Source: Candidatus Thorarchaeota archaeon (lineage in GTDB: Archaea; Asgardarchaeota; Thorarchaeia; Thorarchaeales; Thorarchaeaceae). From it: DNA of 64,000 nucleotides. Of the stretch, positions 26,891 through 36,500 are shown one piece after another. The DNA is taken from contig DXJO01000006.1 in NCBI GenBank assembly GCA_019057475.1, positions 1 through 64,000 of the forward strand. The letters are read 5' to 3'. A program made the position numbers and the translations under genes. Positions within the stretch are counted from its first letter, which is position 1, and each line of letters starts with the position of its first letter. The notes below the pieces were generated by a model that saw only the letters and a list, made by a program, of their open reading frames with translations, had not been told where the DNA came from and made no database searches.

Positions 26891-27964
26891 TTAATGGCTT
26901 GGGCTGAGTTTGTAGTGGCGAATAGCCTTGGACCGTGCTATTCGCTCAATAATCCGTAGCGATTTCGCTTCCAACAGACTCGCCTTTATGAGTCCTGCAG
27001 CCAGGGTCTCTTGAAATATGTGCTCCCCTCGAATTGTCCTGATCAGAACGGTAGTCCATCCGTCTTCCGATCCAATGTTACCGCAAGAGATGTCTGCATT
27101 CTTACATGTCAAATCCTGACAATAGGAGCACGATTTCGCTGCCACAGGATTGAGGTCTCCAACTGACCACTCTCTTTCGTTTCCAGAAAGTACGACACGG
27201 AACTTACCGCCGGATATAGCCATCCTATCAATATCTTTGATGTCAATCCCTTCATCTTTCAGGAATTGTGCGAGACCTACATAATCGAAGGACTCCATGC
27301 AGAACAAACCTATTTTGATGACATCAGCGCCCATGTCCATTTGGAAATATCCCGCTGGATGCTTCTCCATGTTGTCTATGGCATCTATGCTACAGGAAGT
27401 ACCGACTACGCAGATTGTGGAGAGCCCCTCTCGATAACCTCTCATCATTTCCTGAACGATTGGAGCATGTGTGTAGATTGTGCCTCCACATTCTGAAAGC
27501 TTGTTCTTGTCTGTAACGAGCTTGGCAACTGGCATCCACGGGCTTTTAGGGTCATGGCAAGCCACCACAGCGCCATCTGCAATAGCTTGATCCAGCATAT
27601 ATGCTAAAAATGCAGTGACTGCTCCTCCGTCCTGACGTTTTCCCGTTTCATCAAGAGACCTCACTTTCCAGGCACTTCGGAACTCTCCTACTAGTTCACT
27701 CCAAAGCACCTTGGTTCTAGGACAGATTGCGTAGCACATCCCGCATGAAACACATTCGCCTGTGAGAGTGGGTACGAATTTTCCGCTTGTCCGGTCTCCC
27801 ACTAATACTTCCACAGGACAATTTGAAACACAAGCACCGCACTCAGTACATATCCCCGGCTGAATGATCTCCTTGTCGAGCTTCCTGAATGCATGACGTT
27901 TCGTGTTCTTCTTGAGCCATCGTTGTCCTCTTGATAGGCTCTGCTGAACGTTAGGTGACATCAC
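26891..27964 (-). CDS. F420-reducing hydrogenase/dehydrogenase beta subunit family (FrhB-like) protein
   Basis: The 357-residue protein has two ferredoxin motifs at the N-terminus (CTECGACVSNCPVE and CVSCGMCYAICPRT, near residues 38 and 72), then the FrhB N- and C-terminal domains that bind FAD and coenzyme F420, with the Cys-rich CSYCQDLTCKNADISCG near residue 290. FrhB relatives move electrons between ferredoxin or Fe-S clusters and F420H2, or serve as subunits of F420-dependent sulfite/glutamate enzymes. No partner hydrogenase gene is next to it; the Vhu genes are 27 kb away. The exact partner is open. ATG start at 27964. Confidence 0.88.
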   Translation of the reverse strand: MMSPNVQQSLSRGQRWLKKNTKRHAFRKLDKEIIQPGICTECGACVSNCPVEVLVGDRTSGKFVPTLTGECVSCGMCYAICPRTKVLWSELVGEFRSAWKVRSLDETGKRQDGGAVTAFLAYMLDQAIADGAVVACHDPKSPWMPVAKLVTDKNKLSECGGTIYTHAPIVQEMMRGYREGLSTICVVGTSCSIDAIDNMEKHPAGYFQMDMGADVIKIGLFCMESFDYVGLAQFLKDEGIDIKDIDRMAISGGKFRVVLSGNEREWSVGDLNPVAAKSCSYCQDLTCKNADISCGNIGSEDGWTTVLIRTIRGEHIFQETLAAGLIKASLLEAKSLRIIERIARSKAIRHYKLSPSH

Positions 27965-28182
27965 TGGACCTCTGTGGATTAGTTGTGGGAGCTATCATAC
28001 ACCATCCCCCATTTAGCACTGTCGGACATCATGATGTCGAAAATCTACCTAGCGATATGGTGAGTAATCTGTGGAGGAGATTCGATTTCTCCCATTCTTA
28101 ATTGGAGATGTACAAGAAAATGGAATGCCTTTGAAAGAAGACCTGGGTGATGGACTACCAAGAAAGGCCTGAATCGTCTTCG

Positions 28183-28740
28183 CTATTTTATCATTTTTGA
28201 AGGTAATTGGCTAATCTTATTTTTGATAATTTCTTGCTGTTCACCACGGGATTCTGATTTTTCTATCTCCGCTGCATACGTGTCTAACACAATTTTCCGT
28301 TGCATAAAAGCGTAAAATGCATCGTACATAGGAAATTCTTTTTCAAGAGCTTCATGATCGGACTTACATAATAGAGGCATTCCGCTTGCTATTACTTCCA
28401 AACCCCATGCCAACGGCTCCCGTTCTAATCCTCCTGAAGTATCTGCTGCCCGAACCACTTTTTGCAACTCAGCCAATGCGGCATCTCCAGCTAAATCATA
28501 TTTTCTTACAATGGCGTCAAATGTGCAGTGCTTAATGCTGTCTTCTTCATAATGATCTAATTCAATTCCTGTCCCTGTGTCAAAGGGAATAGCTCCAGTT
28601 TTTGCAACGAAGTTCATGATTTCTTCCTTGGGAAGGAAAATAAATTGAGCCTGAGAATCGATAAACCGGCGAATTAACCAAGGGCAAGCCACTCTATCAA
28701 CATGCACGTAATCTCGTGTAATCCATAACATTGGAATCAT
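28183..28740 (-). CDS. ChrB-like (chromate-resistance domain) protein
   Basis: The 185-residue protein has the ChrB C-terminal domain pattern: DYVHVDRVACPWLIRRFID near residue 10, then GAIPFDTGTGIELDH and FDAIVRKYDL, and ADTSGGLEREPLAWGLEVI. Its relatives are linked to chromate resistance in bacteria but are also found without ChrA; their true job is not settled. No ChrA transporter is nearby. Codon use and bases are clearly more AT-rich than the surrounding genes, which suggests transfer from another genome. The gene stands alone with long spacers on both sides. Confidence 0.82.
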   Translation of the reverse strand: MIPMLWITRDYVHVDRVACPWLIRRFIDSQAQFIFLPKEEIMNFVAKTGAIPFDTGTGIELDHYEEDSIKHCTFDAIVRKYDLAGDAALAELQKVVRAADTSGGLEREPLAWGLEVIASGMPLLCKSDHEALEKEFPMYDAFYAFMQRKIVLDTYAAEIEKSESRGEQQEIIKNKISQLPSKMIK

Positions 28741-29116
28741 CTCGAAATAGCTGCTGGTTGTTCTTTTTCATTGAAGAGTATAAGCCAACACCTGAAACTC
28801 AAGATATTAAGCATTGTAAACGCATTCCTATATTGTCCTTACAAGACTGGGAAAAATCCTAAATCATTTTCCTTTTTGAATGAGTTTTCCATTTATGGGC
28901 TCTGTGGAATAATCCCGTTAGTTCACTATCAGTACGATCAGAATCGACATTCGTTTTATCATGGAGTGTCTGAACCCTGACATTACTGAGTGTGAATTCA
29001 GATGCTTTTCCTCACGCCATTCGATTTATTCCACAGGGCCCCATTTATACCAACACATATTACGAATGGCATTTGGATGACCTTGTTCGTTTGCGTGGAG
29101 TAACTGGTGGCTTCGA
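28741..29116. other. AT-rich gene-free stretch upstream of ribA
   Basis: No convincing gene is seen. The AT-rich character continues from the ChrB-like gene to about 28990. An open frame at 28771-28980 lacks domain features. A likely TATA element (CATTTATACC at 29041-29050) lies about 70 bp before ribA. Confidence 0.5.
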
Positions 29117-29842
29117 ATGAAACTATCACAAAAGCATATCAGGAAACTGGTCAGGGACAGCAAGAATCACAGTTGCGAACCAACCTCATGTTGTGTCCAG
29201 CTGGTTGCCATCGCAGATCTGCCAAGTCAGTTCGGAGAGTTCCAAATTTGTGGGTTTGTTAGTCCTTGCGATGGTAAGGAACACACAGCGATAATCAAGG
29301 GGAATATCCTGGACAAGGAATCTGTTGTGATGCGGCTTCATTCTGAATGCCTTACCGGAGATGTCATGGGGAGCAGAAGGTGTGATTGTCGAGATCAGCT
29401 ATTGGAGTCATTGAAATACATTGAAGCAGAGAGCCAGGGTATTCTGCTCTATCTCCGACAAGAAGGCCGCGGTATTGGACTATCTGAAAAAATACGTGCC
29501 TACGCCATTCAGGACTTGGGTGTCGATACCGTGGATGCGAACTTGATTCTCGGCTATCAGCCAGACGAACGTGATTACGGCGTTGCTGCTCACATACTCA
29601 GAACTCTTAGAATTAAATCAATCAGGCTGCTCACCAACAACCCTGAGAAGATTGAACAACTGGCAAAACATGGAGTCAATGTGGTGGAAAGACTACCCCT
29701 GATAATCGAGCCAACAGAATACAATCGCGCTTACCTTGAAACCAAGACTGAGAGATCTGGACACCTCCTCGGAGATTTCGCTGGAATTCGCGACGTGGAT
29801 GAAATCCAATCTCTTTCCAAGCGCAGCAAAGATGCGAAATGA
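29117..29842 (+). CDS. ribA: GTP cyclohydrolase II
   Basis: The 241-residue enzyme opens GTP to 2,5-diamino-6-ribosylamino-pyrimidinone phosphate, formate and pyrophosphate, the first step of riboflavin and F420/FAD supply. The zinc ligands sit in HSECLTGDVMGSRRCDC near residues 75-92, the GTP contact in YLRQEGRGIGLSEKIRAY near 112-130, and LGYQPDERDYGVAAHIL near 150. All catalytic residues are intact. Archaea more often use a different, Mg-dependent enzyme (GCH III), so a RibA here suggests bacterial ancestry. The flavin-heavy hydrogenase cluster in the same window would need it. The ATG start has GGTGG upstream. Confidence 0.93.
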   Translation: MKLSQKHIRKLVRDSKNHSCEPTSCCVQLVAIADLPSQFGEFQICGFVSPCDGKEHTAIIKGNILDKESVVMRLHSECLTGDVMGSRRCDCRDQLLESLKYIEAESQGILLYLRQEGRGIGLSEKIRAYAIQDLGVDTVDANLILGYQPDERDYGVAAHILRTLRIKSIRLLTNNPEKIEQLAKHGVNVVERLPLIIEPTEYNRAYLETKTERSGHLLGDFAGIRDVDEIQSLSKRSKDAK

Positions 29843-29864
29843 AGCTGAATCTAGAACGACTTCA

Positions 29865-31142
29865 TTAAGACGGTTGCTCGGTGCTCCCGAGAGACCCCTG
29901 TGTCTTCATTGGGCCGATTAGCCAGAGCGCTAATGCCAAGAGAACTGCAAAGCCTAGCCCCAACACGCCTGCTAGCACCCACAGAACTCTGAGACTACCT
30001 GTCGTAGTCCAAACATAGGCTCCAAAAGGCGCAGCCAAGAGGCTTGTCGAGCTCATAAGGACGGAGTAGAATCCAAGGGCTCTTCCTTTCATCTCTTTTG
30101 AAACTCCGCTCACAACAAGTGCTCTCTCTGCGCCAATCCAGAACATAACTGGAACCGCCCAGAGGATATTGAACAAGAAAAGCATCAGCACGCCTGAGCC
30201 AACACCGAAAGCTATCAGAATCAGGGAATTCGCCACAATCCCGAGAAGAAGAGCGCCGCGTACTGAGCGGTCGGTCCATCCACTTGCCGCGTACATTAGC
30301 AGCACGCTTGTCAACGAGAAAGCACTCCATGTTAAACCAAATGTCGCTGGGTCGATTCCCCATTCTCCAACGCACAAGTTGCCAAAGTATGGCAGTGCCA
30401 TATTAAATGCGAATATGAATGGGAGCATCCCGGCTGAGAGTATCCAGAAGGTTCTACCTAGATTCTTGAAGGGAATCTTGGGTCCTTCTCTGGCACTATT
30501 TCGAGCATCTATACTCAGTGATTCTTTCACAAAGAGCATAGTCGCGATCATGGCCACGATCGCTCCTCCTGCACCCATCAGCTGCAATTCTTTGGCAGTC
30601 ATACCCAAGATTAACATGCCACTTGCAATTGCTGGGCTCAGCCCATCCACCAAAAACGCCGGAAGTAGGACCATCGTGAACCGTCTAGCGGCATTTCTTC
30701 CTTCATCAGCGGCAATCTCGTCTGCAGGGACCGCTCTTGCAATGATCAAGACGAAGCTCCAGCCGAAGCTTGCCATTCCGTATGCCAGAGGAATGAGAGG
30801 CCAAATCGGAAATAACGCCAACATGAAAAGGCCGATTGAGAGAGGAATGAAGGAAACTATCATTGTCCTTTTCCTCCCCACCATGTCGGCAACGAACCCT
30901 GAGATAGGGAAACCTGCAATCATTGCAACTGTACCCGCAGAGAATGTCAAACCCATTTGCCAAGGTTCAATAATCGTTTCAAGAAAAATACCAAACTGCC
31001 AAGACCAGATAGAAAACGAGAACTGTGCTACTCCTACCACGAGCGCAAGCCGCCAGAGATTATCGCTCAAGCCCAGGATAGAGCGTTGTCCCGCCCTCTT
31101 CTGTGCAATCTCAGCTGCTTCTGGGCTTTCATTGGTATCCAA
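29865..31142 (-). CDS. Major facilitator superfamily transporter
   Basis: The 425-residue protein has 12 hydrophobic helices, with the MFS signature loop between helices 2 and 3 (GFVADMVGRKRTMIVSF near residue 80). Both halves are complete. No signal for a specific substrate is visible; the family moves sugars, drugs or small organics by proton antiport or symport. The TTG start follows GAGGAA six bases before it. The gene converges with ribA and diverges from the glycogen debranching enzyme gene (148 bp between starts), so a role in sugar export or uptake is possible but unproven. Confidence 0.88.
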   Translation of the reverse strand: MDTNESPEAAEIAQKRAGQRSILGLSDNLWRLALVVGVAQFSFSIWSWQFGIFLETIIEPWQMGLTFSAGTVAMIAGFPISGFVADMVGRKRTMIVSFIPLSIGLFMLALFPIWPLIPLAYGMASFGWSFVLIIARAVPADEIAADEGRNAARRFTMVLLPAFLVDGLSPAIASGMLILGMTAKELQLMGAGGAIVAMIATMLFVKESLSIDARNSAREGPKIPFKNLGRTFWILSAGMLPFIFAFNMALPYFGNLCVGEWGIDPATFGLTWSAFSLTSVLLMYAASGWTDRSVRGALLLGIVANSLILIAFGVGSGVLMLFLFNILWAVPVMFWIGAERALVVSGVSKEMKGRALGFYSVLMSSTSLLAAPFGAYVWTTTGSLRVLWVLAGVLGLGFAVLLALALWLIGPMKTQGSLGSTEQPS

Positions 31143-31290
31143 ATCAGTTTCCTCAGGAAGTTGAACACGAGTGTAACATACGGGCTTAAGACAATGACTG
31201 TCATCCCATTATCCGTCGTTTCACACAATGCTTAAAGTGTACAAGTTTCGAAGCATTCTGTAGTTTAGATTCGAGAGGAAGTCGTATACT

Positions 31291-33303
31291 GTGATTGTCC
31301 TAGAGGGCGCTGACCTGCGGCTGAATAGAGCCATCACATTCGAATGGCTCTACACTAACGGCCTCGGCGGGTATGCATCCTCAACAATTGTAGGTTTGAA
31401 CACTCGTGGCTACCATGGCCTTCTTGTGTGCGCGCTAAATCCTCCAGTCAATCGATGGTTAACGATTTCACGTGTTGACGAAGCACTTGGGACTTCCGAA
31501 GGTGAATGCAATCTAAGTACAGAGCAGACAAAAAAGAGAATCACCCGTGGGTATAGGAATCTGAAGCGTTTCGAGCTCAACCCCATGCCACAGATGACCT
31601 ATACAACTGATTGCGTCACATTGGACAAGACAGTGTTCATGGCCTATCGTCGGAACCTCACTGTGGTCAATTATGAGCTCAAAACAACCGAGGAAACTGT
31701 ATTCACAGTGACTCCTCTTCACACTTCCAGAGACATTCACAGCAGACCTTCACATTTGGATTTCACACCCGAGTACGAGGTGATTGACTCTCATTCTTAT
31801 TACGCATTCGATGATCGGGAGGGAAGCCCGTGGGTATATGCGTATACTCCGGATGCGGAGTTCATGTCAACCAAGATACGTGTCACGGATCCACAAGTCT
31901 ATCGGAAGGATAAGGCCAAAGGCTTGCCTCACGAGGAGGAGATGTGGATTCCAGGAGTTTTTCACACGGTTCTTGAACCTGGCGAACATTTCCTATCGTT
32001 CTTATTTGCTGCGGGCCCTTCACGGAAGGAACTTATGTCCGGCCTTGGGAATCTTGCACAAGCCAGCAGGAAAGATGTCGCCCGATTAAGATTCGACGAG
32101 CTCAATAGACGGAAGGTGCTCTTTGATCGAGCATACGCCTTGTCTCACAAGTCCCGATACGAGGAAATCGAGTGGCTCATCCTCAATGCTGATTCCTTCA
32201 TCGTTGACAGGGTTTCTTCCGGCACCAGGTCAGTGATTGCTGGTTATCACGAGCTGGAAGACATCGGACTTGATGCCCTAATATCCCATCCTGGTCTCAC
32301 AGTAGCCATAAGTCGATTTCAGGATGCTCGAGATGTGCTCACAACCTATGCACGCTATTCCCGCTACGGCTTAGTAGCCAATGATTTCCCTGACCGCGGA
32401 ATACAGCCAGAATACGATAGCGTGGATGCTTCCCTTTGGTTCATTATGGGCGTGAGAAGCTACATCAACGCTACTAATGATGTAGAGTTCTTGAGAGGAA
32501 TTATCTGGGATACAATGGAGTCAGTGGTCACATCTTTTCGAATGGGAACGAAATTTAACATACATGAAGACTTGGATGGACTCATCTACTCAGGAATTGA
32601 GGGGGTTGAGGTTTCATGGATGAACGAGAAAATCGAAAATTGGGTTGCCACACCCCGCATTGGCAAGTGCGTTGAAGTCAACGCATTATGGTATAACGCT
32701 CTCATGGCAATGGGCGATATGTCGCAGCTAATGAGCCGAGATCCCTACGAGTATCAAGCCGTTGCGCAGTGGATCCGAGAAGCCTTCGTGCAAACATTTT
32801 GGAGTGATGAACTCGGTTATCTGTATGATGTAGTAACCGATGAATCCAATGATAGTTCCTTGAGGCCCAACCAACTCTTTGCACTAAGCCTGCCACATCC
32901 TCTTCTTGAAGACCAACAGGCGAAATCTGTGCTCAAGGTTGTGACAGATGAACTGCTAACTCCCTTCGGACTCAGGACGCTCTCACCCAATGACCGCCGA
33001 TTTGCCAGAGCCCTCACAGGGGGGCCTCGAAGCCGTGCCGGGGCGACTCACCAAGGGACTGTGCATCCTTGGTTGATTGGTCCGTTCATCTCTGCGTACC
33101 TCACGGTGAATGGCCGGACTGAAGAGAACAAGAAATATTGCGAGGAAAAGTTCTTCAAACCAGTTCTTGATGCTGTACGTAGAGGGTGCTTGGGCACTGT
33201 GTCAGGTATGTTCGATGCGTCCAAGCCTCACAGAGATCGCGGTGTCGTATCCAGAGCAAGGAACATCGCTGAGCTGCTGCGAGTGTACTTTGAAGAGCTG
33301 TAG
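31291..33303 (+). CDS. Glycogen debranching enzyme, archaeal/bacterial amylo-alpha-1,6-glucosidase type
   Basis: The 670-residue enzyme hydrolyses alpha-1,6 branches of glycogen or amylopectin. It has the N-terminal beta domain (EWLYTNGLGGYASSTIVG, GLNTRGYHGLLV near residues 20-45) and a C-terminal (alpha/alpha)6 barrel typical of GH133, with YDSVDASLWFIMGVR near 370 and HPWLIGPFISAYL near 585. Domain order and length match the archaeal form. The GTG start follows GAGAGG. A T-run follows the stop. It points to a stored alpha-glucan in this organism. No glycogen synthase is in the window. Confidence 0.93.
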   Translation: MIVLEGADLRLNRAITFEWLYTNGLGGYASSTIVGLNTRGYHGLLVCALNPPVNRWLTISRVDEALGTSEGECNLSTEQTKKRITRGYRNLKRFELNPMPQMTYTTDCVTLDKTVFMAYRRNLTVVNYELKTTEETVFTVTPLHTSRDIHSRPSHLDFTPEYEVIDSHSYYAFDDREGSPWVYAYTPDAEFMSTKIRVTDPQVYRKDKAKGLPHEEEMWIPGVFHTVLEPGEHFLSFLFAAGPSRKELMSGLGNLAQASRKDVARLRFDELNRRKVLFDRAYALSHKSRYEEIEWLILNADSFIVDRVSSGTRSVIAGYHELEDIGLDALISHPGLTVAISRFQDARDVLTTYARYSRYGLVANDFPDRGIQPEYDSVDASLWFIMGVRSYINATNDVEFLRGIIWDTMESVVTSFRMGTKFNIHEDLDGLIYSGIEGVEVSWMNEKIENWVATPRIGKCVEVNALWYNALMAMGDMSQLMSRDPYEYQAVAQWIREAFVQTFWSDELGYLYDVVTDESNDSSLRPNQLFALSLPHPLLEDQQAKSVLKVVTDELLTPFGLRTLSPNDRRFARALTGGPRSRAGATHQGTVHPWLIGPFISAYLTVNGRTEENKKYCEEKFFKPVLDAVRRGCLGTVSGMFDASKPHRDRGVVSRARNIAELLRVYFEEL

Positions 33304-33369
33304 GGCAGCTTAGAGATACGCCGTAGCTTAATATGGGAAAATGGAGGATACAACTGTGCAGTTTGTCGG

Positions 33370-33376
33370 TTTTTTT
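33370..33376 (+). terminator. T-run terminator after the debranching-enzyme gene
   Basis: A run of seven T follows the stop by 67 bp, in the weakly structured 3' region. Archaeal transcription often ends at such T-rich stretches. No hairpin of note is seen. Confidence 0.45.
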
Positions 33377-33544
33377 CATTACGGGTAGCTAGGATTGACC
33401 CATAATGAACGCGCCATATGAGCTAATGCATGTTCCTCACGGAAGTCGGCCTTTGAATGTCGGTCGAAGCACCGTTTCACGACAGTGTGGACGCTGTGCA
33501 TCTAGAGGTTTGCACGCTGGGCTCACGGCGAGGTGAAATATAAC

Positions 33545-36500
33545 ATGAAGAAAGTAACAACATTGCTCGTTGTCACGATGATCTTGTGCGGCGTTGCTGC
33601 CATGGCTGGATTGGCCAGCGCACAGACGAGCGAAGACCCCTACATTCGAGTTGCGTGGGAAACTGTGTCTGAAACGCACAATTTCACACACAGCGAACAG
33701 AACTCTCAATGGGTCTTCGGTCCGCAGCCGTCCATATGGATCGAATATGCTGACAACAGCACTAACATCAAGGAAAACCACTATCTTGTGGAAAACGGAA
33801 CAGACTTGCTTGTAAACATCATCATTCCTAAGTCCTTCTTGGGCATAGGAAATGAATTGGATACAGTGCAATTCTGGGCTTCAACTTATCGTCCTAGGTC
33901 TCCACTATTCGTGCTGCAGTACAACGCTACCGCATACGATTGGGATATTCTTAGTTTCTATTACGAACCCGGAAGTGAAGAACCTACATCAGCTGATTTT
34001 GTAAGCTTGGACGTTGATGCCAGCAGCTACACAGACAACGACACCGAGGGAAGTGAACAATACGAACTTATCTTCGCGATAGTCTTCGAGGAAGAAATCG
34101 TGACCGATGTGTTCTGGACCGGCTTGAATGCCATTGACACCGACGGTCACCCTGTATCTCCATCTTGGCTCGCTGCGTTGGATGGCGGCTTTCCGTCACC
34201 ACCAATAGGGCTGGGCACAGCTGTGAGTCCACGAGACTTCTCGCTCCCAGACTACTACTATGGAGATATCATTGATCCCTCTGGTGATATCGTGCACTAC
34301 GTTGCAGAGAATGATACATTCATCGTCCGACTCAGGTCTTCGGCCGAGTTTGGGGAGATTGTCATTCCATTTGCCATTCTTACATGGGATGAGAACTACA
34401 TCCAGAATATCACGATTACAATGCCGGTGGGCGACCTCGAGGAGAGCATGTGGGACTTCAATACTGAATGGGAAACGGTGGAATATCCGCATCCAGCGAT
34501 GATGTTCCTAAAGTTCAACGCAACCGACACATATGTGCTTGGAGGCTATCCAGACATAAGCTGGAGCTGGACAGAGCTTGAGCCTGGAATCGGTGTATGG
34601 CTGCCTCGGTTCGATATTCTCGAGAACGATACAATTGATGTCAGCAAGTACTTCGTCGTAGATTATGAAAATACGCATGAGTATGATGAGGGACACCGCG
34701 TCGAGTGGCGTGGTTACTTCACAAACAACACCGACATGAACCCCAGTCCATTGGAGGACGGTGCAATCATCACCCCTGAAATGAGTCTCGCCTTGGTCCT
34801 CGATACCGATGGTAATCCCATAGCGCCGAGACCAGAGATTGCTCAGAAGCAGACGATGAAGCTGGCGTACAAGAAGGGTTTCATAGAGGCCTTCGTATAC
34901 GACCTCATCGGCGATATCGCGTCGACAGCTATGCAGGGCGAACAACTGAATATGACGATGCTGGTCCATATGCCGTATGAAGCCATTAATGGATCATCGA
35001 TCTTTCCTGGTGGCTTCAATATCACTGAAGGAGTCCCTGGATTCTTGAATGTGACCCGCGAACTCGCCAACTTCTCGATAGTTGTTTCAGGCGGTGGAGG
35101 TGGGTCGAATGAAACCCACTACTGGCACAGCGGAGTGGCTTTCGGAATGCTTCTCGATTTCGAGACAGGCACCAATACTACTTGGACTTGGTTGGTTGTC
35201 CGAATCTACGAGCGAGGGGTTGGGCTTAACTATAGTCACAGTGAGCTGCTCCGTGGTGACGATGCCTTGTGGCATGTTTCGGACTTTTGCATTGAACTTG
35301 GTGAGGCCCTTTCAATTTTGAAGGTTGACTTCAAGTTCGACGAGGATGCTCCGGACATAGTTCTTGATAGTTCAACACTGAAGGTGGGATACAATCAGGA
35401 GATTGCCATCTGGAACGGTACTCATAACCTCTCCGGCGAGGAATGGCCCGTGCATCAGACAATCATAGAGGATCTCTCCGGAGATACCCTCTGGAGTCCG
35501 CGCAATCTAAGGCTTGGCGACGTGGATGTATGGATGCCGGAGATTTGGACTGTCACTGAGGACGGAGCCATTGACTTGGACGGTAACACGTACACAACCG
35601 AGGACCAGTACTTTGTGAAGCGGACAGGCTTCTGGGAGGACTGGGGCAATCTCACCACTGAAGGCATGGCTGTGGTCGTACTGTTCGATCCATCACCTGA
35701 TGAAGAAGGCGATGAGTTTGTGTCCTGGAACTGGATGGGTGTTCAAGAGCTGAACCTCGGGTTTAGCGCCAATGAAACATTCTACTGGTATCATGCCTCT
35801 GACTACTCGCTGGTTGACTCAGATGAGATGGAGGACATACGTGAAGTGTTATGGGCCGATGAAGACGTACCGACTCCTGGTTACGGATATGTTGCGTGGC
35901 TCTCGGAGTCCCGGACCCTAGATTTGACTGGAATAACTGGACTCGATAGCAACTCATGGAGCAGTACATGGTTGGCGTGGGGTACTCAGCAGGCTTTCTT
36001 GATATCAGTGTCTGATACGACAGTGGTCGCAGCAACATTCAGAGCTCAGTATGCTGGTCTTTTGCTGTTCAATGATATGCCTGGCGGAGCATCTCCGGAT
36101 GCGCCAGACTTTGTCATAGAGAACGGTCGTGTTGTCACGGACGAAGTGACTCATGTCGTGTTGATAGACTCTGTCGAATCCATTGAGATTAGGCAGCCAT
36201 TTGGTGCCACGAATGGAACGGGTGATGTGCGCGTCGACCCTGACACCGAGATCACATTTGGAATCTCGATATACGATGTCGATGTAACTATCTATCCGTT
36301 ACAGATACAGAACTCAGATGGCTTGAGAGGTCCATGGGCCTTCCGAGAGTCATACGAGGGTGCAATGGGACTCAACTCAACAGACTTCGACTATTGGATT
36401 ACTCATGCCAATGTTGATGAGATGGCTTTTGACATCACTTTCAACGCTGATATGGTTGAGTACGACGCAGAAGACCCAACGACATGGAACCACGTTGTCA

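Noticed and set aside
28771-28980. 69-codon open frame upstream of ribA
   Set aside because: It has no recognisable domain and lies in AT-rich sequence where random open frames are common.
30169-31164. 331-codon open frame on the + strand
   Set aside because: It lies wholly opposite the MFS transporter gene, has low-complexity composition and no domain; it is a mirror of the real gene.
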